Source of the DNA: Jackrogersella multiformis
Lineage: Eukaryota > Ascomycota > Sordariomycetes > Xylariales > Hypoxylaceae
NCBI GenBank assembly: GCA_902806575.1
Contig: CADCXD010000018.1
Span: 930,001 to 994,000 of the forward strand
Reading direction: 5' to 3'
DNA length: 64,000 bases
Below are positions 23,065 to 33,635 of the stretch, one piece after another. The translations under genes and the position numbers were made by a program. Each line of letters begins with the position of its first letter. Within the stretch, counting starts at the first letter, position 1. The notes beneath the pieces were generated by a model. It worked only from the letters and a program-made list of their open reading frames with translations, searched no databases and had not been told where the DNA came from.

Positions 23065-23184
23065 ACATACGACCATATGATTTAGAATACTCGGGATCCC
23101 GTCCGCTCTCCCTTTAGATAAGCTAGATACAGCCAGATTAGTAGTTGGGTCGGTGACGACCAGCGAATCCCTGGTATTGTATGT
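23065..23184 (+). rRNA. 5S ribosomal RNA, variant type
   Basis: A 120-base interval matches the fungal 5S pattern. It starts ACATACGACCATA and has the loop segment ACTCGGGATCCCGTCCGCTC. It then runs through TAGTAGTTGGGTCGGTGACG and GCGAATCCCTGG, and ends TTGTATGT. The two ends pair (ACATAC with GTATGT) to form helix I. Helix II (TGATTTAG with CTAGATACA) differs from the sequence I recall for Neurospora, yet still pairs with one bulged A on the 3' side, so the gene looks functional rather than a relic. A T run follows immediately. Isolated 5S genes scattered in the genome are typical of filamentous ascomycetes. Confidence 0.93.
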
Positions 23185-23199
23185 TTTTGCATTTTTTTT
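23185..23199 (+). terminator. RNA polymerase III terminator of the 5S gene
   Basis: Two T runs, one starting at the 3' end of the RNA (to 23188) and a run of eight T (23192-23199), are standard Pol III stop signals. Confidence 0.8.
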
Positions 23200-23262
23200 C
23201 TCTTTCAAAAGTTTTCCTTTTATCATTTTATAGGTATTTCTGTATTTTCAGTTTTGTTTGCA

Positions 23263-23307
23263 TGTGGCTTTGTGGCTTTGTGGCTTTGTGGCTTTGTGGC
23301 TATGTGG
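23263..23307. repeat. Minisatellite, unit TGTGGCTT
   Basis: Five head-to-tail copies of an octamer (the fifth with one substitution) plus a partial copy, about 80 bases downstream of the 5S gene. Confidence 0.9.
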
Positions 23308-23619
23308 TAATAGCTGTAGTTTTAGGTAGCAGTACATGAGCCGCAATCCCCTTTGGCCATCTGCCTTCACGTTTTTATGGCGCCTCGTTTTGTATCTATG
23401 GCAATTGATGTATTTTTGTCCTTTCTCTGGCGGACAGCAAATTCCCATTCAACTGCTTTACAGTTTACTAGGTGCCTAGGTACTTGTGTAACCTAGTGCT
23501 GAAGGCAACTGCCAGGTGCCACAGAGTGGCTAAAACTTAAGGTTTAACAAGCGCGAGTCACCGTCACTCCAGCAAGCGCAATGACCAGCAGCCGCCCCAA
23601 GCCCCCACCCTCTCAATCA

Positions 23620-23690
23620 TATAAATACTCGACCTCCCCCGCCCAATCTTGCTCTTTTCTCTTCCCTTTTCTCTCCCATCTTAGTGCACG
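23620..23690 (+). promoter_or_regulatory. TATA box and CT-rich block, orphan promoter candidate
   Basis: TATAAATA at 23620-23627 is followed by about 50 bases of almost pure C and T ending near CATCTTAGTG. This is the architecture of highly expressed fungal promoters. No ORF of more than about 53 codons starts nearby, so the transcript may be non-coding, or the gene may have a short first exon that I could not join. Confidence 0.4.
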
Positions 23691-24740
23691 GGCTTTAGGC
23701 GTCACAGTGAGGAGCAATCCGAGTGCGTCTTTTTGCTAGTTGAAAACTACTTACATGACCGCTCCTGTCTGGCTTCGTGTCGGATAGGGAATTTTTGAAC
23801 CATAAATTTTATTAAAGATTCTTTTTCCTTTTTCGTTACGGCTCTGTCCCTTGTTGGATAGACGTGAGGAAGATGAAGCTACGGCTCTAGGAAGGTGTCT
23901 ATCCGTAATCATTATCGTGGCCCTGGTAAACATCCGAGTAAGCTAGATAGATTTGCTTCGCACTGGAATACATCATCCGGACTGCGTCTGCGATTTTGAA
24001 ACCATTTTACTACACCAGAGATTGCAATTAGTTACGTAGATCTTCATTTGTTAAGGATGTATGATCTACCTGCTTGGCGGCCGTGTGATTGAAAATTTCG
24101 GCGTTTTGAATTTGGAGTTGACATTAAGGCTTTAATAGGAACTTGTTTGATCCATATGATCGTTAATATGGTGTTTTATATATGCATTTGTTAGCCATGT
24201 CTTTGTCTTTCATTAGGAAGCTTTACAACATCCCATAGTACACGCCATCTAGATATATATGTATATGCTCCAAACCGAAAATTTCTACGATGATATCGAA
24301 ATTTTGGACACAGTGATTACAAGGCCCTTCCTACGTCACTTTAACACGTCCCACTCGGGCGAGGGAGTGGCTTTACGAAGAGAGATTGTAGGGGAGACAT
24401 TTAATTAGCATCTTAAGGCTGCGGACTACCAATGCCGGGATACTACTATATGCTTGGGGAATCTTGTGTGAACGCCGTGGAATGACAACCCGACCCTTCT
24501 CAAACGCCAGCATAATGCCAAATTTGTGTCTTCATTATGAATGCCGCCAACACCATCCATTTTGTGCTTGTACACCACGTCAAGTCCAAATTCCCATTAA
24601 GGGCATAGGGAATGTCCTATGCTAATACGAACAGAGAGATGCCGCCGGATGGGGCCAGAATCAAGTGTGTCGGAAAAGTTATCGAGAAGAGGGGATCCCG
24701 GTTATAGTACGAACAGAGGGAACTAGGCAAGGACCGACAC

Positions 24741-25877
24741 TCAACCGATGACCTCCCCTTCCATTGGCTCGATGCCTAGATCTTCTTCCTCCTCGTCTTC
24801 CTCCTCGAGGTCCTCGTCACCAAGGTCTTCCTTGAACCCGCTCTCTATCTCCAGTTTTCGCAACCGTCGGAGCATGTCTGCACGCTGGGTATTTTGCCAC
24901 CGAATCAACGCAGCCGACGCGTGAACTTTGAACCCGTAGACGCGAGGAATGTATCGGTCGGCGCTCTTCGGAGGGACTAACGCCGGATAGACCTGGAACA
25001 TGATGTTGTGGAAGGAGGTCCCAAAGTACGCGCCGTCGATTATGGCATGTCGCGAAGACTTCGGGTTATAGACGTCTTCGCATCGGGCGCAATAGAGCTT
25101 GACAGGTTTCTGATGTGCGAGATCGGTCTGGCCCATGGGCAATAGCGGATGGGAATGGCAGAATACTCGTGGGCATTTTCCGAAGTCGGCTTTCTTATAC
25201 TTATCCAACTACAGGAATATCGTTAGCTGCTAGGGGGTTCCGGTAGCAATCGAGTAGATAACCATACCATCTTAGCTAAACCGCGAGTAGTGACAATGTA
25301 GCGAGCGTGGATTAAGCCGTAGAGATGACGAGCCGACTTCTCAATAGTCTCCCTCATCTCATCGTCACAGTCGAGATCGAACACATCCGTAATGAGATCG
25401 AGAGCATATTGATAGTACTGGACTTCTGTATTGAGGCCAGTCAGATTAAATCGATCGGTGAGATAATCCTCGTCGATCTCGCAGAAATACTCGTGTCCAC
25501 GCGAGGAAATGAACTAATAGGACAAATTAGCATCAAACCGAGAAAAGTTGTTAACAATGTGATCAGATAGTTCAAGTCTAATTTAGACTTATGCCACAAT
25601 TGAAGAGATACGACTCTGGTGAACGGAGTGTGCCCAAGCTGTCTAGTACCAGGGAGATATTCCCATCTTGGGAGTGTAGGTATATATATATATATGATGT
25701 TGCCATTTCCTAGAGATATCTATCTCCTTGTTCAAGCGGATGACCCTGTATGCGGTGTGCAGACAAGAGAGTACCGGCGGTAGAACCATTTAATGATCCC
25801 AAACTGTCTTCACTTACCCAGTCTCGCCAATAACTGGTATAGTCGCTATCGGACTCAGAAGCGAACTCGTCCATCAT
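24741..25877 (-). CDS. ckb1: Casein kinase II regulatory subunit beta
   Basis: Regulatory dimer at the core of the CK2 holoenzyme, nuclear and cytosolic. Exons on the minus strand are 25877-25818, 25513-25268 and 25208-24741, giving 257 residues. The protein opens with MMDEFASESDSDYTSYWRDW, then HEYFCEIDEDYLTDRFNLTG, both strongly conserved. A zinc site has spacing Cys114-X4-Cys119-X22-Cys142-X2-Cys145, which forms the dimer interface. The PALVPPK and YIPRVYGFKVH segments follow. The C-tail is highly acidic, with runs of Glu and Asp. The two adjacent ATG codons at the start leave a one-residue ambiguity. Intron 1 is 304 nt, the largest firmly supported intron here, and contains a TA run; intron 2 is 59 nt. 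Confidence 0.95.
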
Positions 25878-26672
25878 GGCTGCAAGGGGCAGTAGTCGTG
25901 ACAGACTGTCGAGTTGTCGTTTGGTCTGAGAGCGGAGCGCGACGTAACCGAACTGGTAGATTCCTCTGACACGAAAAATGACGGTGGGCAAGAAACAGGA
26001 ACCCTATCGCGTGATGGCTCCTTAGGTGGTTATGGCAAAATGGCGGTGGTGGACGGGTTCGGGCGCAAACAAGTAGCTAACCCTTGGACGTTGACGAAAT
26101 GCAGAGAGAGTCCCAGGAAAGGTTTGGTGGGTTGGTGGGGTTTTTAAAAATATGGGTGGGTACAATGGGTCTACTTTCAGCCTCATGCCTACTATGCTTT
26201 CGTATACGGCTTCCAGCTTAGGTATCCAGGGATAGGTACCTAGGTAGGTACCTACTCAGTACGGGATCAGGCAGGAACCTTGGAACAGGGTGTCTCAAAT
26301 CAACCGAATATTAACCGTCAACTACTAGGTAACGAGTACCTAAGTATATATCTATAGATCAGTACCTGTGCCGAGAGATACGCGACAGAGACAACACAGG
26401 CACCTAGGCAACGTCACGTTTTGGAATGGCCTACGGTATTTACTTTTTTTTTTATCTTTAGTATATTTTGAATTTCCTTTTATCTAGACTCCCCAGAAAA
26501 ATAGAACAGCGCTATGTCAGACCAGTCTTCTGGGTCCGCATTCCTTTCCACCTTCGGAATATGTGTAGAAGGCGACCCAAAAGTTACAGTGCAATCCTTC
26601 AGCTCTCATGTATGGAGAATGCGAATTACGTCTCGCTCGGCCCATTGTATCCTATGCCACCCGCTTGATCTA
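25878..26672. other. Intergenic region between two minus-strand genes
   Basis: Promoter of the CK2 beta gene on the left and 3' flank of RIC1 on the right. It has a TACCTAGGTAGGTACC cluster (26235-26252) and a T run (26443-26453). Small + ORFs near 26468-26717 lie against the end of RIC1 and are rejected. Confidence 0.6.
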
Positions 26673-29600
26673 TCATATTGGACTCGCTGTCCCAAAGCTG
26701 CTTACATCGCTACCTGACTGCAGGTCGGAGCCCGTCTCCGAGCTCTGCCGCGTTAGGCGAGAAGTACCATTAGCTTTCCGCTGCGGTACTTCGAGCCTAC
26801 TCATTATGTCAGTATCATCCGAGTCTTGCTTGACTCGAATGTTGACTTGTTCCATTGCCTCCCTTAACGTCTCCCCGCTTTCGTCCATCGCTGCTAGGAA
26901 CCGGGCTAGTTCCTTGCAGAGCTCCCAATCTTCTTCTCGGATAGCTCGAGAGAACAGCCGAACCGACTGTTCCGATGCAGCACCTAGCTCTTCGAACGTG
27001 TGTAATATTAGTAGATAACCCCCTGCTGTCTTGAGTGAGCCACGTTGAAGTGACTCTTCAAACAACTCTTGCGGTGGAGGTAGGTACGCAAAGAGTGTCC
27101 GCCATGATCTAACCTCAGTTTTTCTTGTACATTGGACTACAATATCTAAGTATTGTTTAAATGATGACAAGAGCGATAGGACCCTAGGTAGTATGGCAGC
27201 TTCTGGTTTAGGTGCTGAATCGACTTCCTCATCGAGAACATGATGAAGCAGTACCTCTAAGCCATGCGCGAAATACTCAAGGTTTTGATACTGCTGGGCT
27301 AATTTAAGTGCAGCAGCACCGTTACTTGCTACCAAATGAAATCGCAAAATTTCAGGTAGAAAAAGATGGGTCTATAAACTATCAGCTTAGCCAAAAGAGG
27401 AAAAAAGGGGGAGGGAAGGATGGAAGGGTTGCTTACCCTGATAGAGAAACGGAAGAATGAAAAACTGATATCCCTTCGTTGGACTAGTTCGGGTTCAACT
27501 CCCAACACGATTCCCTTACCCATCAGAATAGAGAGAGGATAAAAGTCGATAGGCATAGAGACCGTAGGGGGTAGCTCTTTTGTCGGCTCTATTGAAGTCG
27601 CTCGTAGGACATCTTGAATGTCGGGCCAAACCTTTAACTCGTGGCCTTCAAATACCCATAATGAATTCCGAAGAGTGCTCTCCTCAGCCTCTATGGAGAA
27701 ATTTGAACTAGATTCGCTCGATATATTAACAGATAACTGATCTCTCATACTCACGTAGAATTCTACGTTATGAGATATGACCCGCATATCATATTTGAGC
27801 TGTCCTTCGTTATTCACGGATGGTTGAAGGAGGACAAGCTTCCCATCAACCAGAAACAATACTGAGGCGAATGCAACGTCTTGTGAGGGATCGCCATCAA
27901 TCATCTGACTCTCGGGTAATATCCAACTGAGTCCCCTCACCCTTGCAGGCGATCTGACAATACCGTGGAAAGCGATCTGTCCGACCTGTATGGGTCGCAT
28001 GGCACCGGAGACGGGCGCAAAGACGAAGTGGTATAGGAGGTTATCGTAGGTGTAGACCAATAAGGAGTCTTCCCCTGACGGGGTAATCAAGACAATAGGT
28101 GCCGGCATTTGCTGGGTGAACATGACTGTCGTGCTATCCAGGGCTGCTTCTCTCGAGTACAACCGGAGTTCATATGATCTATTGGCCTCGACGGCCGCTA
28201 CTAGAATGTGCTGGTACCAACACATCCCACCTCTGACCTGAAACTCATTCTCCATGACCTCGTTCGCAAAAGTCTTCCATCTACCGCTGTTTACACTGTA
28301 ATGTGCGAGCCCACGCCTACCCGCAACTGCAACGTATCTACCGTCAGCAGATACGACAGTACATTTAATGGGCCATTGATTTAGAAGGTAATTAGAGGGA
28401 ATCCTAGCATTGTGCCAGAGAAACGGCTCAGCAGAGATGCTAGTGAGGTCTGGGAGATCATAACCCCGGTAAACCATGACACTAGATGAACTCTGCAGCA
28501 CGGTACGGAAAAGATTAGGAGGAGTGTAGCAACCGGTCACTGCACTTCGCGCCATCTCAAGCAGCCAGATAGCCTCGCTCTGGCGGGCGACCATCAGGAT
28601 CTCGGAAGCTCCACCAACCCAGCTGGCGTCCGTGACACCGTTCAGCCACCCCTCCTGATTAGCAGAAGTGATGGAGGGATTGGCGTGGAAGCTGTGGCTG
28701 GCAGTCTTGCCAAACACGCTCCACGTAGCCCATCCATTTTCGTAGCCGGCGAAGAGGCAATATCCGTCTGGCGAATAACTTAATGTTATTAGGGTACCCG
28801 AAGTTTCAGACGAGACTGGAAGTCGGTGTACATGGGAAGAGGGGATGTTGCCAGCGTAGTCTCTAGCAGAGTATACACGAATGCTCCCATCAATACACCC
28901 CACGGCGATAAGTGAGAACCGGGCATTGACGACTGCCCTTACTGCATGATCGCTCCCCCCAAGTGGCGAATGAAAGCAATAGCCTTTAAATAACTTCTTT
29001 GGGTCGAAGTCAGGACTATCTCTGGCCTTACTGGCCGAGATTCGTTGAACGGCATAGGCTTTCCCGTCGCTAGTGACCCAAGTGGAGAGGTTCATCGGTC
29101 GGTCATGGGTCATTTCCTTGATTGATACTTTCTTCTCCAACCAGCCCATACGGCTTACAAGCTCGGTGCTCGTCTGATTTCCGGTACTATCCGGGGTCCA
29201 CCGAATGCATTGAACAGCTGCTGGCTTCTTAGTGGCGACAACCAACTCGTCGTCAAGAGCGATAGCGCATTCGATGCCGGCATCAACTTTGATCACCCTA
29301 CGAAAGCGGACACTTATGTCACGAACCCCAGTTCCTTCACCTGGTCCTAATAGGATCTGGTCGGGTGTATTATTACCAGGACCTCCGAAATGGCTTTGGC
29401 GCCGCCTCTGGATGTTGCTATGGTCTGAAAAGCGAGGTTTGTAAACGCGGGACTCGGCGTCGGTGGCAAGCGAGTACGTGATTAGGTATCCCAAGCTCGT
29501 CTGAACAACGAATATAACGGAATCGGGTCTTAGCAGAAGCGCGACATTGGTACCGTATGATCTAATGGACGTTTCGGATCGGACGACGACAGCTTGGACC

Positions 29601-30093
29601 ACAGTAGGCTACGGATAGGCATTGTCGAGGTTAGCATATAGAGCAACAGACCAGGTAGACGGACGAGACGAACCTTGGTTTGCCATATTGTCATACAAGT
29701 AGGCGTAATAACGGCGAACAAATGACCAGTCCTAGATACTTTCATGGAAACAATTGGATCCCCGGCTGGAATGAAACCTCCTCCAGATCCTGCAAGGTAT
29801 TGCTGCGAGTTCGCACTGCTCCCATCGTGGTAGACGTCATGCTCTACCGAATTTATAGCCGGGGTAGAGGGCGTCCTGAGGCCCGGCGTGAATGGTGGTA
29901 TAAGGGTATCTGGTATGGCTCGGTCTTTCTCATCTATCAGCACGGGAGGCGGCGGTTCGAAACTCGACAAGGAATCGGTATCGGCAGCTATGCTGGGAGC
30001 AATGCCATCGCTGGATACGACGAAGTTCGTCTTAGCGGAAGCTTGGCTGGTGGTTGTCGCATATATTCTAGGAGTTCCAATGGGCCAGTACAT
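26673..30093 (-). CDS. ric1: RIC1 homologue, Ypt6/Rab6 exchange-factor subunit
   Basis: With Rgp1, Ric1 activates the Golgi GTPase Ypt6/Rab6 and so supports retrograde traffic to the Golgi. Exons on the minus strand are 30093-29674, 29608-27437 and 27371-26673, giving 1096 residues. The N-terminal part is a degenerate WD40 region (SMKVSRTGHLFAVITPTCMT, LTIWQTK-like junction, then AVVVRSETSIRSYGTNVALL). A long second beta-propeller region continues (WIKC-like TVVSADGRYVAVAGRRGLAH). The C-terminal RIC1 domain begins near HLFLPEILRFHLVASNGAAA and includes FAHGLEVLLHHVLDEEV. The last 80 residues are Ser-rich. Both introns are 65 nt, GT-AG and in phase 0. An insert near residues 40-90 is Pro-rich and low in conservation. 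The start is well placed; the gene diverges from THO3. Confidence 0.9.
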
Positions 30094-30746
30094 GGCTAAT
30101 ACAGGCCCTTGGAACCTTCATCCGTATACCCCAATCGTCGGCAGGTCATAGGCAGGGTGTGGTGGGAATATTAGCAGCTAACTGTGCCGTTATGTAAACG
30201 TATTATTAGTTTGTAACATGGTGAGTTGTGAAAGTTGACGAGCTTCAAGTTGAGAACATTGAACATTGAACATTGAAGGCTGGCCTCGGATAATACGTAC
30301 ACTACGTACTTAGGTACCTGCGCACTAAGAATTCAAGGTTCCAAGGTTCTAAGGTCCTACCTACCTACATGTACTACATACCTTACCGGTAGGTACGTAC
30401 CTAGTAATCGGGAAGTTACGATACCCTGTTACATCAATAATGCAGCTAAAACTCACCTGGTGGATATTCAAGATACATTTAAGCAGATTATGCATAAGAC
30501 AAAGATATACTACCTATACCTAGGTACATGTACCTTATACCGAAATGCTTCTTCAGACATATAAAAACAACTTTGGAACCTTTGAGCATATAGACAGGCA
30601 ATCCGACCAAGCAACATTAAATAAGGCACGCGTCTAGTATTATTCGAGAGGCTTTATTGAACTACCAACCCCGATATTCAAACGTACATTTGAATCAACC
30701 GTACCTATTCATTTTACAGCCTTCTCTGGTCGCTAAGCGTCAAGAC
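30094..30746. promoter_or_regulatory. Divergent promoter region, RIC1 / THO3
   Basis: A 653-base region between two genes transcribed in opposite directions. It holds three copies of GAACATT (30253-30277), several CCTAGG-centred motifs and a TATAAAA-like run at about 30559-30566 on the THO3 side. Confidence 0.55.
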
Positions 30747-32124
30747 ATGGCACGCGTAGCACCGAGGACCTCAGTTGCGCCTGAGAGGCTGAAGACTCTA
30801 CTTCCTTCTTTGAAGCCGACTATATACCACGACCCGAGTACGAACAAGATGCAAAACAAGTAGGTTCATAATACGCTGCACACTCGATAAACCGATGAAC
30901 TTCTATGACATCTTAGCTAGTCTTGTCTACCTAGGTAGCTAACAACTACTAGTATCCGCACAATTGCCTGGAATCCTTTGGGAACTTACATCGCGACTGG
31001 TTGCCTTGACAAAACCCTGCGAGTTTGTACGTTGCTCATTCTCAGCTCACTCATACCCCGTTGAGATCCTACTATGCTGCTATGCTATATTCTGCATAAT
31101 ACAAACTCTCGATTGCTAACTGGTTCAAGGGAACGCGGACAAGCCTAATGTCCGTCAAACAACTGAGTTGAAAGGACATACTGCATCTATCGAGAAGGTC
31201 GCCTTTAATCCTATAAAGGACCTCGAGTTATGCAGCGTGAGTAGTGATGGTGTGGTTAGATTCTGGGATGTCAAGACCAAGCAAGTTTTGAATGAAGTCA
31301 AGGGCTTAGGAGAAACTTTTACTTTGGCCTGGGCTCCCCATGGCGAATGCGTTGTAGTTGGGAACAAGGTAAAGATTCCGATCCGGCTCGGCTTCCTTTC
31401 TTGAACCTAACTTTTCGGATTAGGACGACAAGCTGTTTGTCATCTCACCGACTCAGAGCACACCCATCTCATCACACCAGCAGCCCGTGCAGACAAACAA
31501 CATCACATTCTGCTGGAGCGGCCAGAGGATATTTACCACCACTGGGGATGGGAAGACCCGAATCCTCTCATTCCCCGATTTTGAACCTGCCTATCGGTTC
31601 GACTACAAAGAAGGACCAGAGGCCGAGTTCATGTTGAACGGGCATACCTCTTCTTGCATAGCTGTTGAGCTGCATCCATTTAATCGGTACCTGGCCACAG
31701 GTGGAACCGACTCGCTGATTTCACTATGGGAAACGACGGAATGGAACTGCCTTAGAACCGCGACTAAGATGACCGGTCCAGTTCGCAGTCTCAGTACGTA
31801 ATTGAGCCTACAGCGTACGCCTTAACTTATATTAACCGTCTGACTTAGGTTTCTCTTGGGACGGTCTTTACATTGTAGGTGGAAGTGACGAAGGTGAGTC
31901 TGGAACCAAATCGATCCCAAATTTAAGTATTTGTCTGATCTCACCATCGCACGTCTATAGGATCCGGCCTAGAGGTCTTTAATTCAGAGACAGGCGAACA
32001 TCTTTGCACTTATAAAACCGCAACGCCCTCCCTCGTCGTCGCATGGGCTCCCAATCGATATGCGCTCGCATATGCTGACTCGGGAAGTCTACGAGTAATA
32101 GGGGCTAGCACTGGAGGCAAATGA
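30747..32124 (+). CDS. tho3: THO complex subunit 3 (Tex1), WD40 protein
   Basis: Subunit of THO/TREX, which couples transcription to mRNA export in the nucleus. Six exons: 30747-30859, 30953-31026, 31130-31368, 31424-31793, 31849-31893 and 31961-32124, giving 334 residues. WD40 repeats are visible as TIAWNPLGTYIATGCLDKTL, KVAFNPIKDLELCSVSSDG, TLAWAPHGECVVVGNKDDKL, FCWSGQRIFTTTGDGKT, ELHPFNRYLATGGTDSL, SFSWDGLYIVGGSDEGS and VAWAPNRYALAYADSGS, enough for one seven-bladed propeller. Exon 5 is only 45 nt. Intron 1 contains the intergenic motif CTACCTAGGTAG just before its CTAAC branch point. All introns are GT-AG, and the frame closes only when all five are removed. Confidence 0.92.
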
Positions 32125-33635
32125 TAAACCCTAGTGTATAACCCTCGTGGCTCTCGGTAACGTGAGCGAGGTCTTCAAACTAGTAAGACGAATTATACGA
32201 CGACTCGAGAACCTTGAAGGGAGACGCTTCTACGCTGCACATCTGCCATACCTACCTCATAAGCAGAAATAAGTCTTGTGCAGCAAGATATGCAATAATT
32301 AGCATTGAGCAGCGCTATCTATATCTATCGTCAGACACGGCTACTAGTCGACCAATTGGTGGCCGAGAAAGTTGGGGCGGTGTAAGAGATGGTCTGCACT
32401 CTGCAGGCCTGCTAACTGGGTGGTGGGTTCATATGAAAAATGAGGTCTATTAGGCGCGACCACGCTCTACCTATTCCGGAGAGGCTCGCTAGCTAGCATT
32501 AAGCATCCCGAGTCTTTAATTAGGTAGACATAACACCGAGAATGCTTACCAAAGGTATACATATTATGTACCTACCTATACTGCCTCCAGTATGTAATTG
32601 TTGGTAACACCCTAATGGAGTGCTCTGATTGACGCAAAAAGGGATCATACATGAGATGAGGCCTTATGAGGCCTTACCGTAGTATGTGGCTTGGACGGCC
32701 ACAATATCCACTTTCAGCCCTACTGTGTAAGAGGATTCTGCATTAGTAATAAATAATCATTTACGCCTGGATCTTCTCCTTTGTTACGAAGTTCTAATTG
32801 GTGGTCACAGGCGACTAGGATCTCCCATGTTCCATGCGCTGCTCTTATTTCGTTAGCAGGCAGGTCTTGCATTCGTAGACCTGCTCCATCTCTCTGCTGC
32901 CTATATGCAGGAGGTAAGTATCTAGGTAACTTGATTGCGTTGGGGAATTATTCCATGATGGATGTTTTCATTTGCTGACATGGATGGCTGTGAGATACGG
33001 TCAGTTCCAAGGTTATCTACCTACCTACTATTATAAACCACAAGACTCTTGTATCAGATCGTCGTGATTCTTCAGCCTTAACTGCTTAGCACTTCCATAA
33101 TAAGAATAAGACGAATTCCGCATAGACAAAAAAACGATTCAGGTATATACATATGTGATCTAGTTCCCTAATCCCCATTCCCCATTCCTGATTCCCCACC
33201 TTACTACATACCAAGATTTAGGAACCCCCCTAAGGAACCCCCCTTCACAGTCTTCTTCTAAGCTTCTACTTGTTTTCTTACATCTGCTTCGGGGTTGTCT
33301 CCGATCACAAGATCTGAAAATCCGAAAAACACCCCGACTAAGTTTTTGACCGCGTATACTAAATAAAACTACCAAGGAATCGTGTCAGTGAGCGAATGAG
33401 TGAATGAGACAAAAGAGTATTGAATTGCCCCCCCTCCACGATCTCTTTTCACCGGTATCCCCGATCGGTGAGTGGCGAGATTGAGGCGCTCATTCTTGAG
33501 TCGTCGCAGTGGGCTCGAAGCCGACGCGCATCCCGAAATATACACATCTCCCGGCCCCGAGCCGCCCCCTACCGACCCACGGCGGGCCTTCTCTTTCTAG
33601 CCCCTCGCTATATCATTTGCTCGTTCGTTTAGATA
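32125..33635. other. Intergenic region and leader of the Zn2Cys6 gene
   Basis: No gene is supported. From about 33160 the sequence has C-rich runs (33226-33243, 33427-33437), and 33500-33635 resembles a GC-rich promoter or leader. ORFs 32214-32453 and 32781-32978 are unsupported. Confidence 0.6.

Larger units (their letters stand above)
23200..24740. other. Intergenic region with a promoter-like block
   Basis: Between the 5S gene and the 3' end of the CK2 beta gene. It contains the TGTGGCTT minisatellite and, at 23611-23700, a TATAAATA box followed by a strongly CT-rich stretch, but no supported coding region. Confidence 0.55.

Noticed and set aside
22857..23117. 86-codon + ORF
   Set aside because: Runs into the 5S rRNA gene, which explains the sequence better.
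23775..23805. AATTTTTGA, resembling an Sm site of a U snRNA
   Set aside because: The flanking sequence does not match a known U1, U2, U4 or U5 pattern, and no clear flanking hairpins were found by eye.
27489..27505. GGTTCAACTCC, a perfect B-box match
   Set aside because: It is coding sequence of RIC1 (GVEPELVQ) and no cloverleaf surrounds it.
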